A DNA stretch of 64,000 nucleotides from NCBI RefSeq assembly GCF_009727055.1, contig NC_052359.1, positions 19,842,167 through 19,906,166 on the forward strand, read 5' to 3'. Source of the DNA: Benincasa hispida (Eukaryota; Streptophyta; Magnoliopsida; Cucurbitales; Cucurbitaceae). Positions 47,601 through 59,599 of the stretch are shown piece by piece; position 1 is the stretch's first letter, and each line of letters begins with the position of its first letter. Both the position numbers and the translations under genes were made by a program. The notes below the pieces were generated by a model, which was not told where the DNA came from, searched no databases, and saw only the letters and a program-made list of their open reading frames with translations.

Positions 47601-48928
47601 ATCTTTTTGTCTTTTGTATAGTTCAACGTCATGGAAAATATTTAAAATAAAAATACAATTTTTGATTTTTATATAATTGTTTGGAATTTTTGCAATATTT
47701 GTAAATATGGCAAAATATTTTGAAAACTTATTTGGATTAATTCCAATTTATCCTTAAAAATTATATATGATCATATAATTGGTACATGAGATTGGTGTAT
47801 CCAACATTCACATATAAGGGTATGTTATTGATATATCAACTTTCATAATTATATATATGTGTGATTGATTCCTAACAATATAATAAATTAGGTATATAAA
47901 TGATAAATCATATTCATATCTAGTATAGAAGACAAACATTTAGGTTATAAAAAACATACATTTCATTTAAGACAGGTAAATAACACATAACAATTCAATA
48001 AGAGAAATTAAGTATAAAAAATAAAAGTTCTATATCATTTTACAAAAATAGAGAGAGAAGTAATATATTAAATATATCCTTGATATATCAACATTCATAT
48101 TAAGTATATTAAGTACATCATTCACATACCAACACTCACTCATGATTAGATATATCAATGATATATCCAATTTTATATTTTGGTGAACAACTCAAGTCGA
48201 AATTAGTTCCTATTTTTGTATATTTAGTTGCTAATATTTCTTTCTCTTTTAGTGTATTTAGTTGTTGATATTTATGTTGTATTTTAGTCATTCAAACTGT
48301 ATTATTCAATATATAAATAACATAACATGTCCTAAGTAAATTACACGAACAAATAAGGTTGTTCAAAAAGCCCGATAACCCGAAAAAATCGATCAATCCA
48401 ATCCATGCGATTTGGGTTGGGTTAGGTTCACATAAATAAAAATTTTAACTTCAAATATTTGTTATTAATTTCAAATATTTTTTTTTCTTTTTACTTTATA
48501 ATATAATTATTTATACATATATTGATTTTAATTTTATTTAATTTAAACATTTTTTGAATAATTTATTTTTCAACAACTCTTAAAAGTAGTTTCTTTTCAC
48601 TTTAGAAAGAAAATTTTTACTATATAAATTGAAATTGATTAATTAAACTTAATTCAATATATGAAAATAATTCAATTAGATTTTTACATATTTACCTTTT
48701 TGTTTCTTTTTAGAAAAAAATTTTAAATAAATGACCCGATCAACCCCAACCAAACCAACCCAAATATTTTATGATTGGATTGGGTTCATTTTTTTAATAA
48801 GGGTTATTTGGGTTGAAAAAATTTACAACCCGAACAATTGAGTTGGGTCTAAAAGGTCTTTCAACGCAACTAAATCTAATCCATGAACACCTCTACGAAC
48901 ACTTTCTCTCTTTTTTATTTATTTATTT
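47601..48928. other. AT-rich spacer with AACCC/TTGGG-rich words
   Basis: No ORF or LTR that I can place. CCAACC-, AACCC- and GGGTTGGGTT-type words cluster at 48370-48432 and 48728-48860, in both orientations. Such clusters are frequent in plant intergenic DNA. This interval may hide the 5' LTR of RE-C, whose PBS-like sequence follows, but I could not match it to a second copy. Confidence 0.5.
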
Positions 48929-48940
48929 TTTATCAGAGCA
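48929..48940 (+). other. Possible primer binding site of RE-C
   Basis: The sequence 'tttatcagagca' matches TGGTATCAGAGCA except for the two Gs, the same decay as in RE-A. It sits 23 bp before the gag ATG at 48963, closer than in RE-A or RE-B. Confidence 0.6.
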
Positions 48941-48962
48941 AGTTTAATCCTTTTTTTTCCAC

Positions 48963-49871
48963 ATGGACGGTAGTGGCAATTCCTTAACTCAATCACAAAA
49001 AGAAGAAATCCCAACGTACAACAATGATGTCAACACTAATGCCAATACTGTTGGATTGTCCCAACAATTTCAAATTGACAGGATTTTAGCATTTGGAAAT
49101 CTTCTCAACACCATGCTCACCTTAAAGTTGAATGAGACCAACTTCTTGTTATGGAAGTCGAGGGTACTTGCTGAGGCCAATGCCTATTTTCTTGGCACCA
49201 AAGCTCCTCCTCCAGAGTTTGTAGCAGTCACAAAGAATGCCAAGACCACCTATGCAATCAATCCAGCCTTCGAAGAATGGACAACCGCTGACCAAGCTCT
49301 CTTAGGATGGTTTTTTTGGATCCATGGAGGCCATTGTGGCTTGTGATGTTATAAATCACATTGCCTCTCGAGATCTTTGTAGAGCCTTGGAAAATAGATA
49401 TGGGACAGCAAACAAAACTTGTATAACTCATGTAAAATACTCACAAAGAACAAATGAAAATGGAAGAATATCTTGCATTAATGAAGCAAATATCGGACGA
49501 CCTCGCTCTAGTAGGTGAACCAATTTCTGAACCAAGTTTGATCTCAAGTGCTCTCATTGGCCTAGATGCTTAGTACTTACTCATAACACATCAATTGAAT
49601 GCTAAAGATTCTTTAAGCTAGTAGGAAGCACATTCTACATTGACAGCATTTGAGCATACTCTAATTCATCTAAATGTAATTTCTCACAACTCAGAAGTGA
49701 CAAATGTCATAGCAAATGTTGCTTTTAGTAAATAGGTTCAAAACCTATTGGCAACAATACAACGAAGAAATCAAAACTTCCAGCAATACAGAGGTCAACA
49801 CAACAATAAACCCAGAGGAAGAAATAGAAGAAGAGGTGGCAACGGAATGGGTTTGAATCCCAATGTGGTAT
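48963..49871 (+). pseudogene. Copia gag fragment RE-C
   Basis: ATG at 48963 opens a gag of a different copia family: GSGNSLTQSQKEEIPTYN, then NTMLTLKLNETNFLLWKSRV and AINPAFEEWTTADQALLGW. An extra T in the run at 49311-49317 shifts the frame. The next frame reads SMEAIVACDVINHIASRDLC. Further shifts near 49450 precede a frame with LALVGEPISEPSLISSALIGL (stops near 49574, 49620) and an Arg-rich tail (RGRNRRRGGNG) near 49815-49845. It ends where the RE-D LTR begins. No pol follows. Confidence 0.82.
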
Positions 49872-51630
49872 TGTGCAATCACTCTTGTCTTTATGGAAAA
49901 ATCAAAATTGAGCATAGATTTTCTATAGTTTAGAAAAAAGTACCTTTGAAGACCAATTCATCAAGAACAACATCTATCTGCACGATCTCCCAAGAACTCG
50001 AATGGATGAATACCACCGTTAGGCTATCCTACTATGTCTTTGCGAAGGTCAATGATGGTGAGATCCTTCTTTTCGACAAGGGAAAGAGAACTTTTTTAGA
50101 GAATTAATTTTTCCTAGGAGATTTAGAGAGAGTTTAGAGTTTAGGGTTTAGAGTGAGCAGAGAGATGAGATTGAGAGTTTTCAAAAACATTTATGTTTCT
50201 CCATTAAACACAAAATCTAAAATGGGGAAATAACCCCCTCACTCCCATTCTCCATTCCCCTACATAATTGGAGAGGAGTTATTTTATTTTAAAATAAATA
50301 AATGATTAATTTAATTAATATCTATTAAATCATATTTAATAAATAATAAATAAATAATTATTAATTAATCAATATAAATAACACATATTTATTTAATCTT
50401 ACAATTAAATCATAAAAATGCACATATCTCTCTTAATCTATAATTTTAATATGAATCTTATTTATATTAATTTTATTATATAGTTTTAATATGAATTCAA
50501 GTCATATTAATTTAATATTCGAATCTTATTTAAATATTATTCTCTCATATTATGTAGTTCTAATTATAAATCATATTTATAATTAACTATATATACTATA
50601 ATGTATCATTATACATTATACTTTACATTAATCCTTATTATTATAAAATTTTCCTAAATAATTTGAATAATTGAAATTATTTCAAAATTAGCTAATCCTT
50701 GTTATACCCTTAATGAGCTAGCAGGGGATCTAATAGACCTACAGATTAGAAGCTCAAATGGTTCGAAATTAAATTAATTAAACTCTTTAATTAACATAAT
50801 TAACATTCATTAAATGTGGGTCACTCCACTAAAGACCCACAGCTGCACTCTTCATATTGTAGATATATGTCTGTGTCCATGTATATAACAAGTAAGTCGA
50901 TCATTCACAAATTGCTCGTAATTACAGTTGGGTCATAATTACTATTTTACCCCAGTAGTTACTTCTTTCTTCTTAAGTCTAATTGATCCTCTAATAAACA
51001 ACATAGTCCTCCCACAAACACATCTCTCTTGGGCCAATGAGAGGGAAGGGCCTTTGTTCAAGACACGAAATCAACACATAAGAGAGCAATTCATCTACTT
51101 TCCTTGAAGACGGGAAGGAGTGAACTTCATCTTGTGTAACCATGTTTCCAGCCCTCATAGGTAGAAGTTCATAATTCATTCAGGATTGAGATTGAGTTAC
51201 CTATGGTCATCCTATTAAATATCAGTCTTTTCAATCAACAGTGTTATAAAGAAAGATCAAACATTTCGTAGTCTGGTCTTATACAAACTCTTTGTATAGG
51301 ATACCCTCACTTACATGTCTCCGCATGAATGATTTGGATCAAATCATTTGTAACACTTTGTAGCACTTACAGAGTTGGTCATATCTACAGTGACCAGGAT
51401 AAGACAACCAACCTTATTCGTATACTGTAAACCTTTTAGGTTATTATTTGAACATGATCCACTTATATGTCTACCACATACTATTCAAGTTACATTAAAT
51501 AACCTTGAATCTTAGTTTATTAGATTGAGTTAATGTAATCTAAATGTAAAATAAAATGCATCTTTATTAATAAATTATTTACAAATCACAAACTACAAGA
51601 TCCACGAGACTTAGGACACTAAATCCAACA
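49872..51630 (-). mobile_element. 3' LTR of minus-strand copia element RE-D
   Basis: The right end AAATCCAACA (51630) is, on the minus strand, TGTTGGATTT and is preceded by a polypurine tract, so this is a 3' LTR. The shared blocks 'cactccactaaagacccaca' (50822), 'ggtcttatacaaactctttg' (51274) and 'ggatcaaatcatttgtaaca' (51336) match the family. The left end is approximate because no TSD or partner LTR is present. ORF 50991-51179 is a chance frame. Confidence 0.82.
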
Positions 51631-54602
51631 ATCCTCCACTTTTCCTAGTAAGTGGGGTGTACAATATAAAATAAAGTATACAATATAATGAAGTAAAGCA
51701 TACTCTATACCCAATAATACTCACACTTGCCCTAGACAAGATAACGCATATCCCATACATCCAGACTCTCAAGGTAGCCCTTAAAACCTTTAGTCATGAG
51801 AGTCTTCATAAATGGATCAACCACATTGTGCTCCAAAACTATCTTTGTGATGATTACATCTCCCCATTGCATAATCTCCCTAATGAGATGATACTTGCGC
51901 TCGATGTGCTTTCCTTATTTATGGCTTTGAGACTCTTTGAAGTTTGACACAACACCACTATTATCACAATAAAGTATGATTGGTAGACATGTTTGGAACA
52001 ACTTCCAAATCTTTCAAAATCTTCCTAAGCCAAATAACTTCTTTAGGAGTTTCACAAGCAGCTACATATTCTGCCTCCCATGGTAGAATCAATAATACAA
52101 CCTTGTTCGACGCTACGCTATACTACCTCTGTTAAGAGTGAACATTGATCCTGATGTGGATTTCCTAGAATCCTTCTCAGTCTAAAAATCAGAGTCAATG
52201 TATCTTGTAAGGATCTCTTGTAAGGATCAAATCCTTAATACCATACATAAGCATGTAGTTCTTTGTTCTCTTAAGATACTTGAGGATGATCTTAACAACA
52301 GTCTAGTGATCAAATCCTAGATTGGATTGATATCTGCTGACTATCCCTATTGCCTAGTAGATGTCTAGCCTTGTACACAACATGGCATATATAAGGTTAC
52401 CCACTACAAATGCATACGGAATTCGTCTAAGCTTCTCGATTTCTTGAGGTGTCCTAGGAAACTATTCTTTAGACAAGATTATTCTATGCCTAAAGGTAAT
52501 AAACCCTTCACTGAATTCTATATCGAATATCTGACAAACATTGTTGATATATGATGCTTGAGACAAACTATCCCCAATGATTTGGATCTTTAGAAAATAA
52601 CTATACTTCACCCAATTCTTTCATTTAGAATTGAGTATCCAACCACTTTTTAACATCCGTCAATAAACCTACATCTTTCCTAATTTGTAGGATATCATCC
52701 ACGTATAATACTAAAAAAGCTATTGAACTGTTCATGATTTTCTTGTATACACAAGGTTCATGAACGTTTTGGTCAAAGCCATAAGATTTTGATCACGGTA
52801 TCAAATTTTATATTCCAAGATGAAGGTGCTTGCTTCAATCCATAAATGACAGATTTAGCTTGCAAACCTTTTGCTCTTGATCTTGTGTAATGAATCCCTC
52901 TAGTTTATAACATTAAAAAAGACAGTCTTGACATCTATTTGCCATACTTCATATTCACAATATGTGGAAATAGAAAAAAGAATATAGATAGACTTTAACA
53001 TGACAATAGATGAGGAAGTTTCATCATAATCCACTCAATCAACCTAGGTATAACCCTTTGTCACCAGTCTAGCCTTAAAAGTTCACACCTTTCCATCTAC
53101 ACCTCTCTTCCTCTTGTAGATCTATTTACAACCTATAGATTTTACCCTACCAAGTTGATCTACAAGATCCCAGACTTGATTAAAGTACATGAACTCCATC
53201 TAAAATTTATGGCTTTAATCCATTCATCTTTTTCTACATCACCAATTGCTTGGTAGGTCAATGGATCCTCGACGTCATTATTTGGTATGACGGCTTAAGA
53301 AGGATGTGATTGACTAGATGAAGCCACATCAACAACCTTTGTTGAAGAGCTAGGTTCTTCAACAACTCTTGTTGAAGTTTCAGTAGTTTCGTTGGAAAGC
53401 TCATTCAAAACGGTTTTGATTCTTAGTTTATGCTCCCTAATGAGGTCTCCTTCCAAGAAAGTTGTATTTGTCGACATAAACACTTTATTCTCTTTTGGAT
53501 CATAGGAGAGACCACCTTTTTTTTCTTTAGAGTAGTCTATGAATAGGCATAACTTCAAATGTGGTTCCAATTTGATTGAGTTAGCCACTAACATATGGGT
53601 CAGACACCCCCAAATCCTGAGATGTCATAAAATACTTTTACGATCCATCCATAACTCAAAAGATATTTCAAAAACACTTTTTGATGGAACTTGATTCAAA
53701 AGATAGGTTTCAATTTCCACTTCATATCTCTAGAACGACCGAACCATGTCTAATCGAGTTCTATTTCTCCTTTCTAATATACCATTCTGTTGAGATGTAC
53801 TAGGTGCTGAGAGTTGAGATGTAATTCCATGCTCTATCAAATAGTTCTTGTATCCTATATCCATACTCTCCACCTTAGTCTGATCAAAGTTTTTTTTTTT
53901 TTTTTTTTTATCATTTTACCAAATAAATTCTCAACTTCAACCTTGTACTCCTTGAACTTTGCAAGTGTATCAAACTTGTGTTGCATTAGGTAAACATACC
54001 TAAATCTAGAATAATTATCTATAAAAGTAATGAAGTATTCATACTCTCTTCTCACCTTAACATTCATTGGACCACAAAGGTCTATATGTTCAAGTTCAAA
54101 GGGTTATTTGGCTCTATAACCTTTTTCCAATAAAAGGTCGTTTTATCATTTTTTTTTTCTAGACAAGATTCACATGCAGGTAAAGAATTTTCTTCTACTT
54201 CTTTAAAAGTCCATTTCTGACCAATCTTTTAATCTTATTGAGATTTATGTGGCCCATATTAAATGCCAAAACTAGGCATTTTATTTTGGAGAAACTTTTA
54301 GTCTTTTATTTTGTGTGGTTACCATGTTGAACATTTCAACATTGTGGATCATTTTTTATGTTGTTGGTCTTAGCACATAAAAGTTATTTCGTTTGTTATT
54401 GAAAAAGTATCAATAAAGATTTTAAAAATAAATGCTTTATCATGAACAAATGATATATTATATGAATATTTCAATAAATAAAGGAATGAAATTAATGAAA
54501 TTATTTCTCTTAAAATGAGGAACAAGAAATATGTTCCTAAAAATATAAATTGAAAATTAACTTCAAGCTCCCAACTACAGCTTCCGAGATGACCTGCCTT
54601 GT
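51631..54602 (-). pseudogene. RE-D pol remnant: RNase H, RT, integrase, end of protease
   Basis: Read from right to left. Protease-end and pre-integrase sequence is at 54602-54200, integrase core at 54070-53600 (NVKVRREYEYFITFIDNYS, YVYLMQHKFDTLAKFKEYKV; a poly-A run at 53890-53908 breaks it), and a linker in ORF 53594-53295 (LKLCLFIDYSKEKKGGLSYD). RT lies at about 53250-52450 with LYVDDIL at 52690-52712, and RNase H at 52300-51700 (YCDNSGVVSN, HIERKYHLIREIMQWGDVI). The PPT 'AAAAGTGGAGGAT' (51631-51643, minus) adjoins the LTR. Gag and 5' LTR are missing; the copy stops where an Athila-type LTR begins at 54603. Confidence 0.85.
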
Positions 54603-56668
54603 TGATGACATGCAGAAATGCATGTCATCTTAGACCTTTTATTTAGAATTATGAGGGCTATTAAGCAAAATATGCGGCAATTATGTTAGGAATTCATGAG
54701 AAAATGAGCTTGCGGCATTCAACTTTAAGAATCTCGGTTAACCCATTATTATGCGTTATTATGCGTTGAATTATCTATTTTTGTAGCTAACGCAGGAAGC
54801 CGGACTACCACATAGACGACTGCATGCAGAGAAACGCTGCATCACAAAAACGAACGCATTCGATCAATGCATGGGTGTTGCGGTAATCAGCCGCATGCGT
54901 CTATAGAAGTTGCGTGTAGAAGTTGCGGTATTAAGCGAATGTGGTCACTGTACAATTGCGGCTACACGATAACGCATAATAAAGGATCAACGCAAGGTTG
55001 GTGGAATAAACGCATCGACGCATATCTTGAGGAAATCAAAAGGTGATGTTGACATTTCATCTACCACGCCGTTAGTAGCAGAGATTCAGAAAAGGACAAC
55101 GCGTCACGAATGTCAGAATCAGAGCAGTACATGAATGTTGTCGGTGATCCAAGCTCTATATAAAGAAGCCAATGAGCAGAATTTCAACTAATCTAAGGTT
55201 TTTGCCTGAGGTTCGCCTAGGGCAGATCCTTGTGATCCAGACAAATACATGAGAAGAAGCTTAAGAGTTCTTCATCTCCTTCATCCATTCTGAGTGACAA
55301 CCAGAACCTTCGATCGGAGATAGATCTTAGGAGAGCCAGCTTTACCACCCTTCCATGGCACCACCGGTGCCTTGACACACATCCGGTGGAAGCAAATCAT
55401 TGCTTCCAGCCGGTCATTACATTTTCTCTTATTTTCTTATATTGTATTGTATTACATCTGGTCATTAAGGAATTAATACATTATGTGTTCAATGCATTTC
55501 TGTGTTTCCTTCAATTCCATCTCCATCTTTCTTTACTTAGCATCCATACTTTCATTGTATCACTTAGTGAGATTGCTAGAGTACCGCATACTTAATCATG
55601 TGGATTAAAGATATGAAGTATGTAGCAAACCATCGAGAGGTGTGCGTTGCGTGAGTGTGTGAGAAAACCTTATTTTCTTAGTGTGAAGCTAATGCAGCAC
55701 TTGTCTATGAGTAGAGTCAGCAACAACTAACTGCCTGAGAGGGTAAGTTGTTGGTCGCATTAAGCAATGCAAACTATTGTTCACTAGAGGTAGGAATAAT
55801 CATGTGTCAACCAAGTTTATGTGGTTACCTTGTTTTATGTATGCATCCATCGCACCTTTAGAGCTGCTTGGGAGAGAGTCTAAAGAAAGAACCTAAGACT
55901 CGAGAGAGCTAGGTTAGAATCGATGTTCGAAAGGGCTAGATTAGGTTTGCATAAGCAAGAATGGGGACTTAAGAATAAGCTCCGTTTGCCATCACACAGC
56001 GTATGCACCCTACGGATAGGTTGTTGCATGCGTCCCGGAAGTAGGATATGGTGGTGATATATGGCCATCACGCTCATGCGGCGAAAGCACGTGAGCGGGT
56101 TATAGAGGTTTAGGCTGCATTAGGCTTCTCGGCACTTTCGCATATACATTGCATACGTCCTAGAGTTAGGCTCAAGTGTGTGTAGCATGATCGCATGGCT
56201 TGCGTTGACTAAGGTTGCCCTTGCGGTCACTCCGACATTTCATTCATATTCATTTTACTTATTTTCCATCCATTGACTTCCTATCAATAGTTGTCGTGTC
56301 TCTACCTCTCATTCATATTCTCATTTCGTTGTCTATTAGTTAGAAGTAGAAGTAGTGTTAGCTTAGAAACCCCATCCACCATTCTTTTATTCAACCGCCA
56401 CATGCACATTACCGCATTCATCTAGCTACAAGTCCCTAAGTTCGACCTCGGATCACTCGAGAAACTTGCGTCCGCGTTATACTTGGTGTGAGCACAAGAA
56501 AACTTGTGATAGGACGCATGGTCATTGCACACATTCGTTAACGCATAGTCATTCCAACGCATGACCACCGATGCATGATAATCAACGTATACCTTAAGAA
56601 CATGCATCGCATATTACGTCCACGAAATTTTAGTTGTCGAGTAATTGACCTCTAATTTCCCGTCATCA
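54603..56668 (+). mobile_element. Athila-type 5' LTR (element G3)
   Basis: 2066 bp from TGATGACATGCAG to CCCGTCATCA, followed by a PBS of Asp-tRNA type. It is related to the G2 LTRs: same hairpin start, and the block 'gattaggtttgcataagcaa' near 55940 is the complement of G2 7925-7950. A TATA box 'ctctatataaag' is at 55155-55166. ORFs within (55386-55595, 55880-56077, 56422-56607) are chance frames. Confidence 0.88.
55155..55166 (+). promoter_or_regulatory. TATA box in G3 LTR
   Basis: CTCTATATAAAG is a strong plant TATA consensus about 550 bp into the LTR, the expected place for the U3/R promoter. Transcription would start about 30 bp downstream. Confidence 0.6.
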
Positions 56669-56674
56669 AGTTTT

Positions 56675-56692
56675 TGGTGCCGTTACCGGGGA
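56675..56692 (+). other. Primer binding site of G3 (Asp tRNA type)
   Basis: TGGTGCCGTTACCGGGGA differs by two transitions from TGGCGCCGTTGCCGGGGA, the Asp-tRNA-type PBS usual in Athila/Tat elements. It begins six bases after the LTR end. Confidence 0.88.
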
Positions 56693-57827
56693 CTTGGCAG
56701 CTAATTGTATGTTGAGTTTTGTGTCTCTGTAGGCAACCTTTTTATCTTTGGAGAATTGCAACTTGTGCGACCAGGCTGCAACCAATATTGAAGTGTAGAC
56801 GATGCGCCGAAAGCCAGTATTGACCTCAAGGTAGAAGGGCAATCAGTCGCATGAGCTGAAAGCAGCTCTAAGCACATGGTGGCCAATATGCGTCCAACAA
56901 TTGCCAAAAGTTCCAATGGTCAAGGCAACTTGACCCAAGCAGTCAAGAGTAATCTCCTGCATGGAAGACTCCTTGCGGTGACAACACTCCTAATTTTCCA
57001 GGGATGTCTTATACTCTATCTTTACCTTACTTTCTTAGTTTAAGTTATTTTTATTTTTATTGTTATTTTGGATATATTGCTGCTTCCTTGGTTGTGGTGT
57101 GATTGTTCCTTGCAGGTGTGATAATAAGTCTCCTCGGTGCGCAGTACAACGGAAGAATTCCTTTCATCCTTCAATGCATGGCTTCGATTGCGTGGATTCC
57201 AATGTATGATCGCATGCATTATTTCGCGTAGGGTCTTTTCTTGTGATCATTTATGCCTTATTCTTTTGAAATTCTCTTTTTCTCGATTGTGTTCCTTTGT
57301 GATGTTTCTATGATGGTACGTATGATTCACCGCATCTTCTAATTAAGCATCGCAAAGCACTCTTTACTTTTAATAGCTTCTTCAAATTTTGAAAGTCTTA
57401 AGTTTTATTTTGTGAAAACCTTCGCTCAAACGTTTATTACTGCATTCATGTGAGTTTGTTTTTAGTTTTGCGGTGAGAACGTTGCCAACCTCTAAGTTTG
57501 GGGGTGGCAGCGGTCTCGGAGAATTGCGCTCATTGCGTCATACCTCATCGTTTGCAGCTTATGCGATCGTCTTCATTTTCTTCTCCAGCCGCTTCTTGCT
57601 TTGAACGCATTAATGGGCATGCGATCATGATCATCAGACTGCTGAAGGGTATACTGCACAGAAGTAGCGAAATTAGTCTGGGATTCAAATGTTATGCGTT
57701 AGAAGTAAGTGATCGCATGTTTTGCTTTCTGTATAAATTTATTGGCAAAATTTATCTAAGTTGTGTGCCTTTGCCTTATTATTTTAAATAAAAGAGATAT
57801 ATTAATTTGTATTTTTACAAGTTATCA
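56693..57827 (+). mobile_element. Internal region of G3 without coding capacity
   Basis: About 1.1 kb with no gag or pol. A purine-rich 'ctctaagtttgggggtgg' at 57490-57507 resembles the tracts in the noncoding tail of G2. Leader and tail therefore seem joined, with gag-pol deleted, as in non-autonomous Athila derivatives. The end at 57827 (GTTATCA) abuts the truncated RE-E LTR. ORF 57498-57791 shows no recognisable domain. Confidence 0.65.
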
Positions 57828-58115
57828 ATTGTTCTCTTACTCACACAAGATTGGAGAAACTAGAATTTGAATATTACTTTATTTTCTTGGCTTGCTTATA
57901 AATGAAAAATCCTACACATATTTATACTAGTAGGAAAATACATCAAAAGACATCAATGATAAATGCAAATACATGTGACTTTTCACCAATACATGAACAT
58001 TCATTAATGTATCTTGTAATTCATGTATTCAACTATTTCTTGAATCTCAACTATTCATGTATTTGATTAAATGTAATTCATGCACCTTGAATATAAGTCT
58101 AGATTAATTCTATCA
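57828..58115 (-). mobile_element. 3' LTR of RE-E, outer end missing
   Basis: 288 bp. The inner end on minus reads TGATAGAATTAATCTAG (58115). Collinear with 62104-62312, for example 'actcacacaagattggagaa' and 'tcctacacatatttatacta'. The first 53 bp of the other LTR (62051-62103) have no counterpart on the left side. Confidence 0.87.
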
Positions 58116-58127
58116 TCCTCACTTAAT

Positions 58128-59599
58128 CTAGATTTGAACAACTCCAAGCTTTTCTTTGAACTTAACAAATAAGTCAAGCTTAAGTGCCTTTGTAAAAATA
58201 TCTGCCACCTGATCTCGAGTCTTGCAATGTTTCACCATCACTTCTCCATCTTTAACCAAGTCTCTGATAAAAGGATACTTGATTCTAATATGCTTGCTTC
58301 TTCTGTGGAAGATTGGATTTTTTGATAATGTAATGGTAGAACCATTATCACAATATAAACTAGTCTGACTTCTTTGCGTACACTTCAATTCTTTCAACAT
58401 CCATCTAAGCCATAAAGCTTGACATCCAGCTGCAGATAAAAGATGTATTCTGCTTCGGTAGTAGAAAGAGCAACAACATAGGTTGTTTCTTTGAAGTCCA
58501 TGAAAAAACACCCGGACCAATGCTAAAAACATAACCATATGTGCTTTTATGATCATTAACATTACCACCACAATCACTATCACAAAAACCAACTAACACT
58601 GATTCTAGAACTTTCTTGTAATAAATTCCAAAATTAATAATACCAAGAATGTAATAAAGCACTCGCTTACCCGCTTCCCAATGACTTCTTTTCGGGCTTG
58701 GCATGAATCTGCTCAACATACTTACAACAAATAGAATATCAGGTCTTGTTGCAGTCAAGTACATCAAGCTTCCAACTAAACTTCGATATAAGCTTGGATC
58801 AATATTTTCTCCAATATCATTCTTGCTCAATTTTAAATATGCATCCATGGGCGTGTTACAAAGAAAAGCATTTTCCATTCTAAATTTTTTCAGCAAATCA
58901 CGAGCATACTTTTGTTGTGAGATGACAATCTCTCAGATTGACTTCAATTTCCAAAAAAATAATACATGAGACATATATCACTCATCTCAAATTCTCTTTT
59001 CATGGAATTCTTAAAATCATCTCACAACAGTTTATCATTTCCAGTAAAATGCAAATCATCGACATATAATGAAACAATAAGAAATTTTCCATACTTATCT
59101 TCTTTGACATAGAATGCATGCTCATATGAACACCGTTGAAAAGCTGTCTTTATAAAGAAATTGTCGATGCGACTTTACCAAGCTCGCGGAGATTGCTTCA
59201 ATCCATACAAGGCCTTTTTCAACTTGTACACTTTGTCTTCTTCTCCTTTTTTCACATAACCCAATGGTTGTTCAATGAATATCTCTTCCTTCAAATGTCC
59301 ATTCAAAAAAACAGATTTTACATCCATTTGATAACTTTCCAATCATTTTGAGCAGCCAAAGACAAAATCAATTGAACTGTCTCAATTCTTGTCACAGAAG
59401 CAAAGATCTCTTCATAATTCACACCATATTCATGCTTGTAGCCTTTTACAACAAGTCTTATCTTGTATTTTTCAACTTCGTCATTTGACTTCAGTTTTGT
59501 TCTGTACACCCATTTTACTTCAAGAACTTGTTTGTTTACTGGAAGATCCATCAAATCCCATGTTTCATTTCTTTTTGTTGTATCAATTTCTTGATCCAT
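58128..59599 (-). pseudogene. RE-E reverse transcriptase and RNase H
   Basis: Minus-strand frames 59599-59318 (TWDLMDLPVNKQVLEVKWVY, KGYKHEYGVNYEEIFA), then 59340-58950 with breaks ([10 protein letters not shown] near 59180; SLYVDDLHFTGND near 59050-59080). ORF 58896-58405 carries TPMDAYLKLSKNDIGENIDP, SLVGSLMYLTATRPDI and GFCDSDCGGN. RNase H ends in ORF 58592-58128 (SLYCDNGSTITLSKNPIFHR, HIRIKYPFIRDLVKDGEVMV, DQVADIFTKAL). The stop is 13 bp before the 3' LTR. A frameshift near 58450 separates the last two ORFs. Confidence 0.9.
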
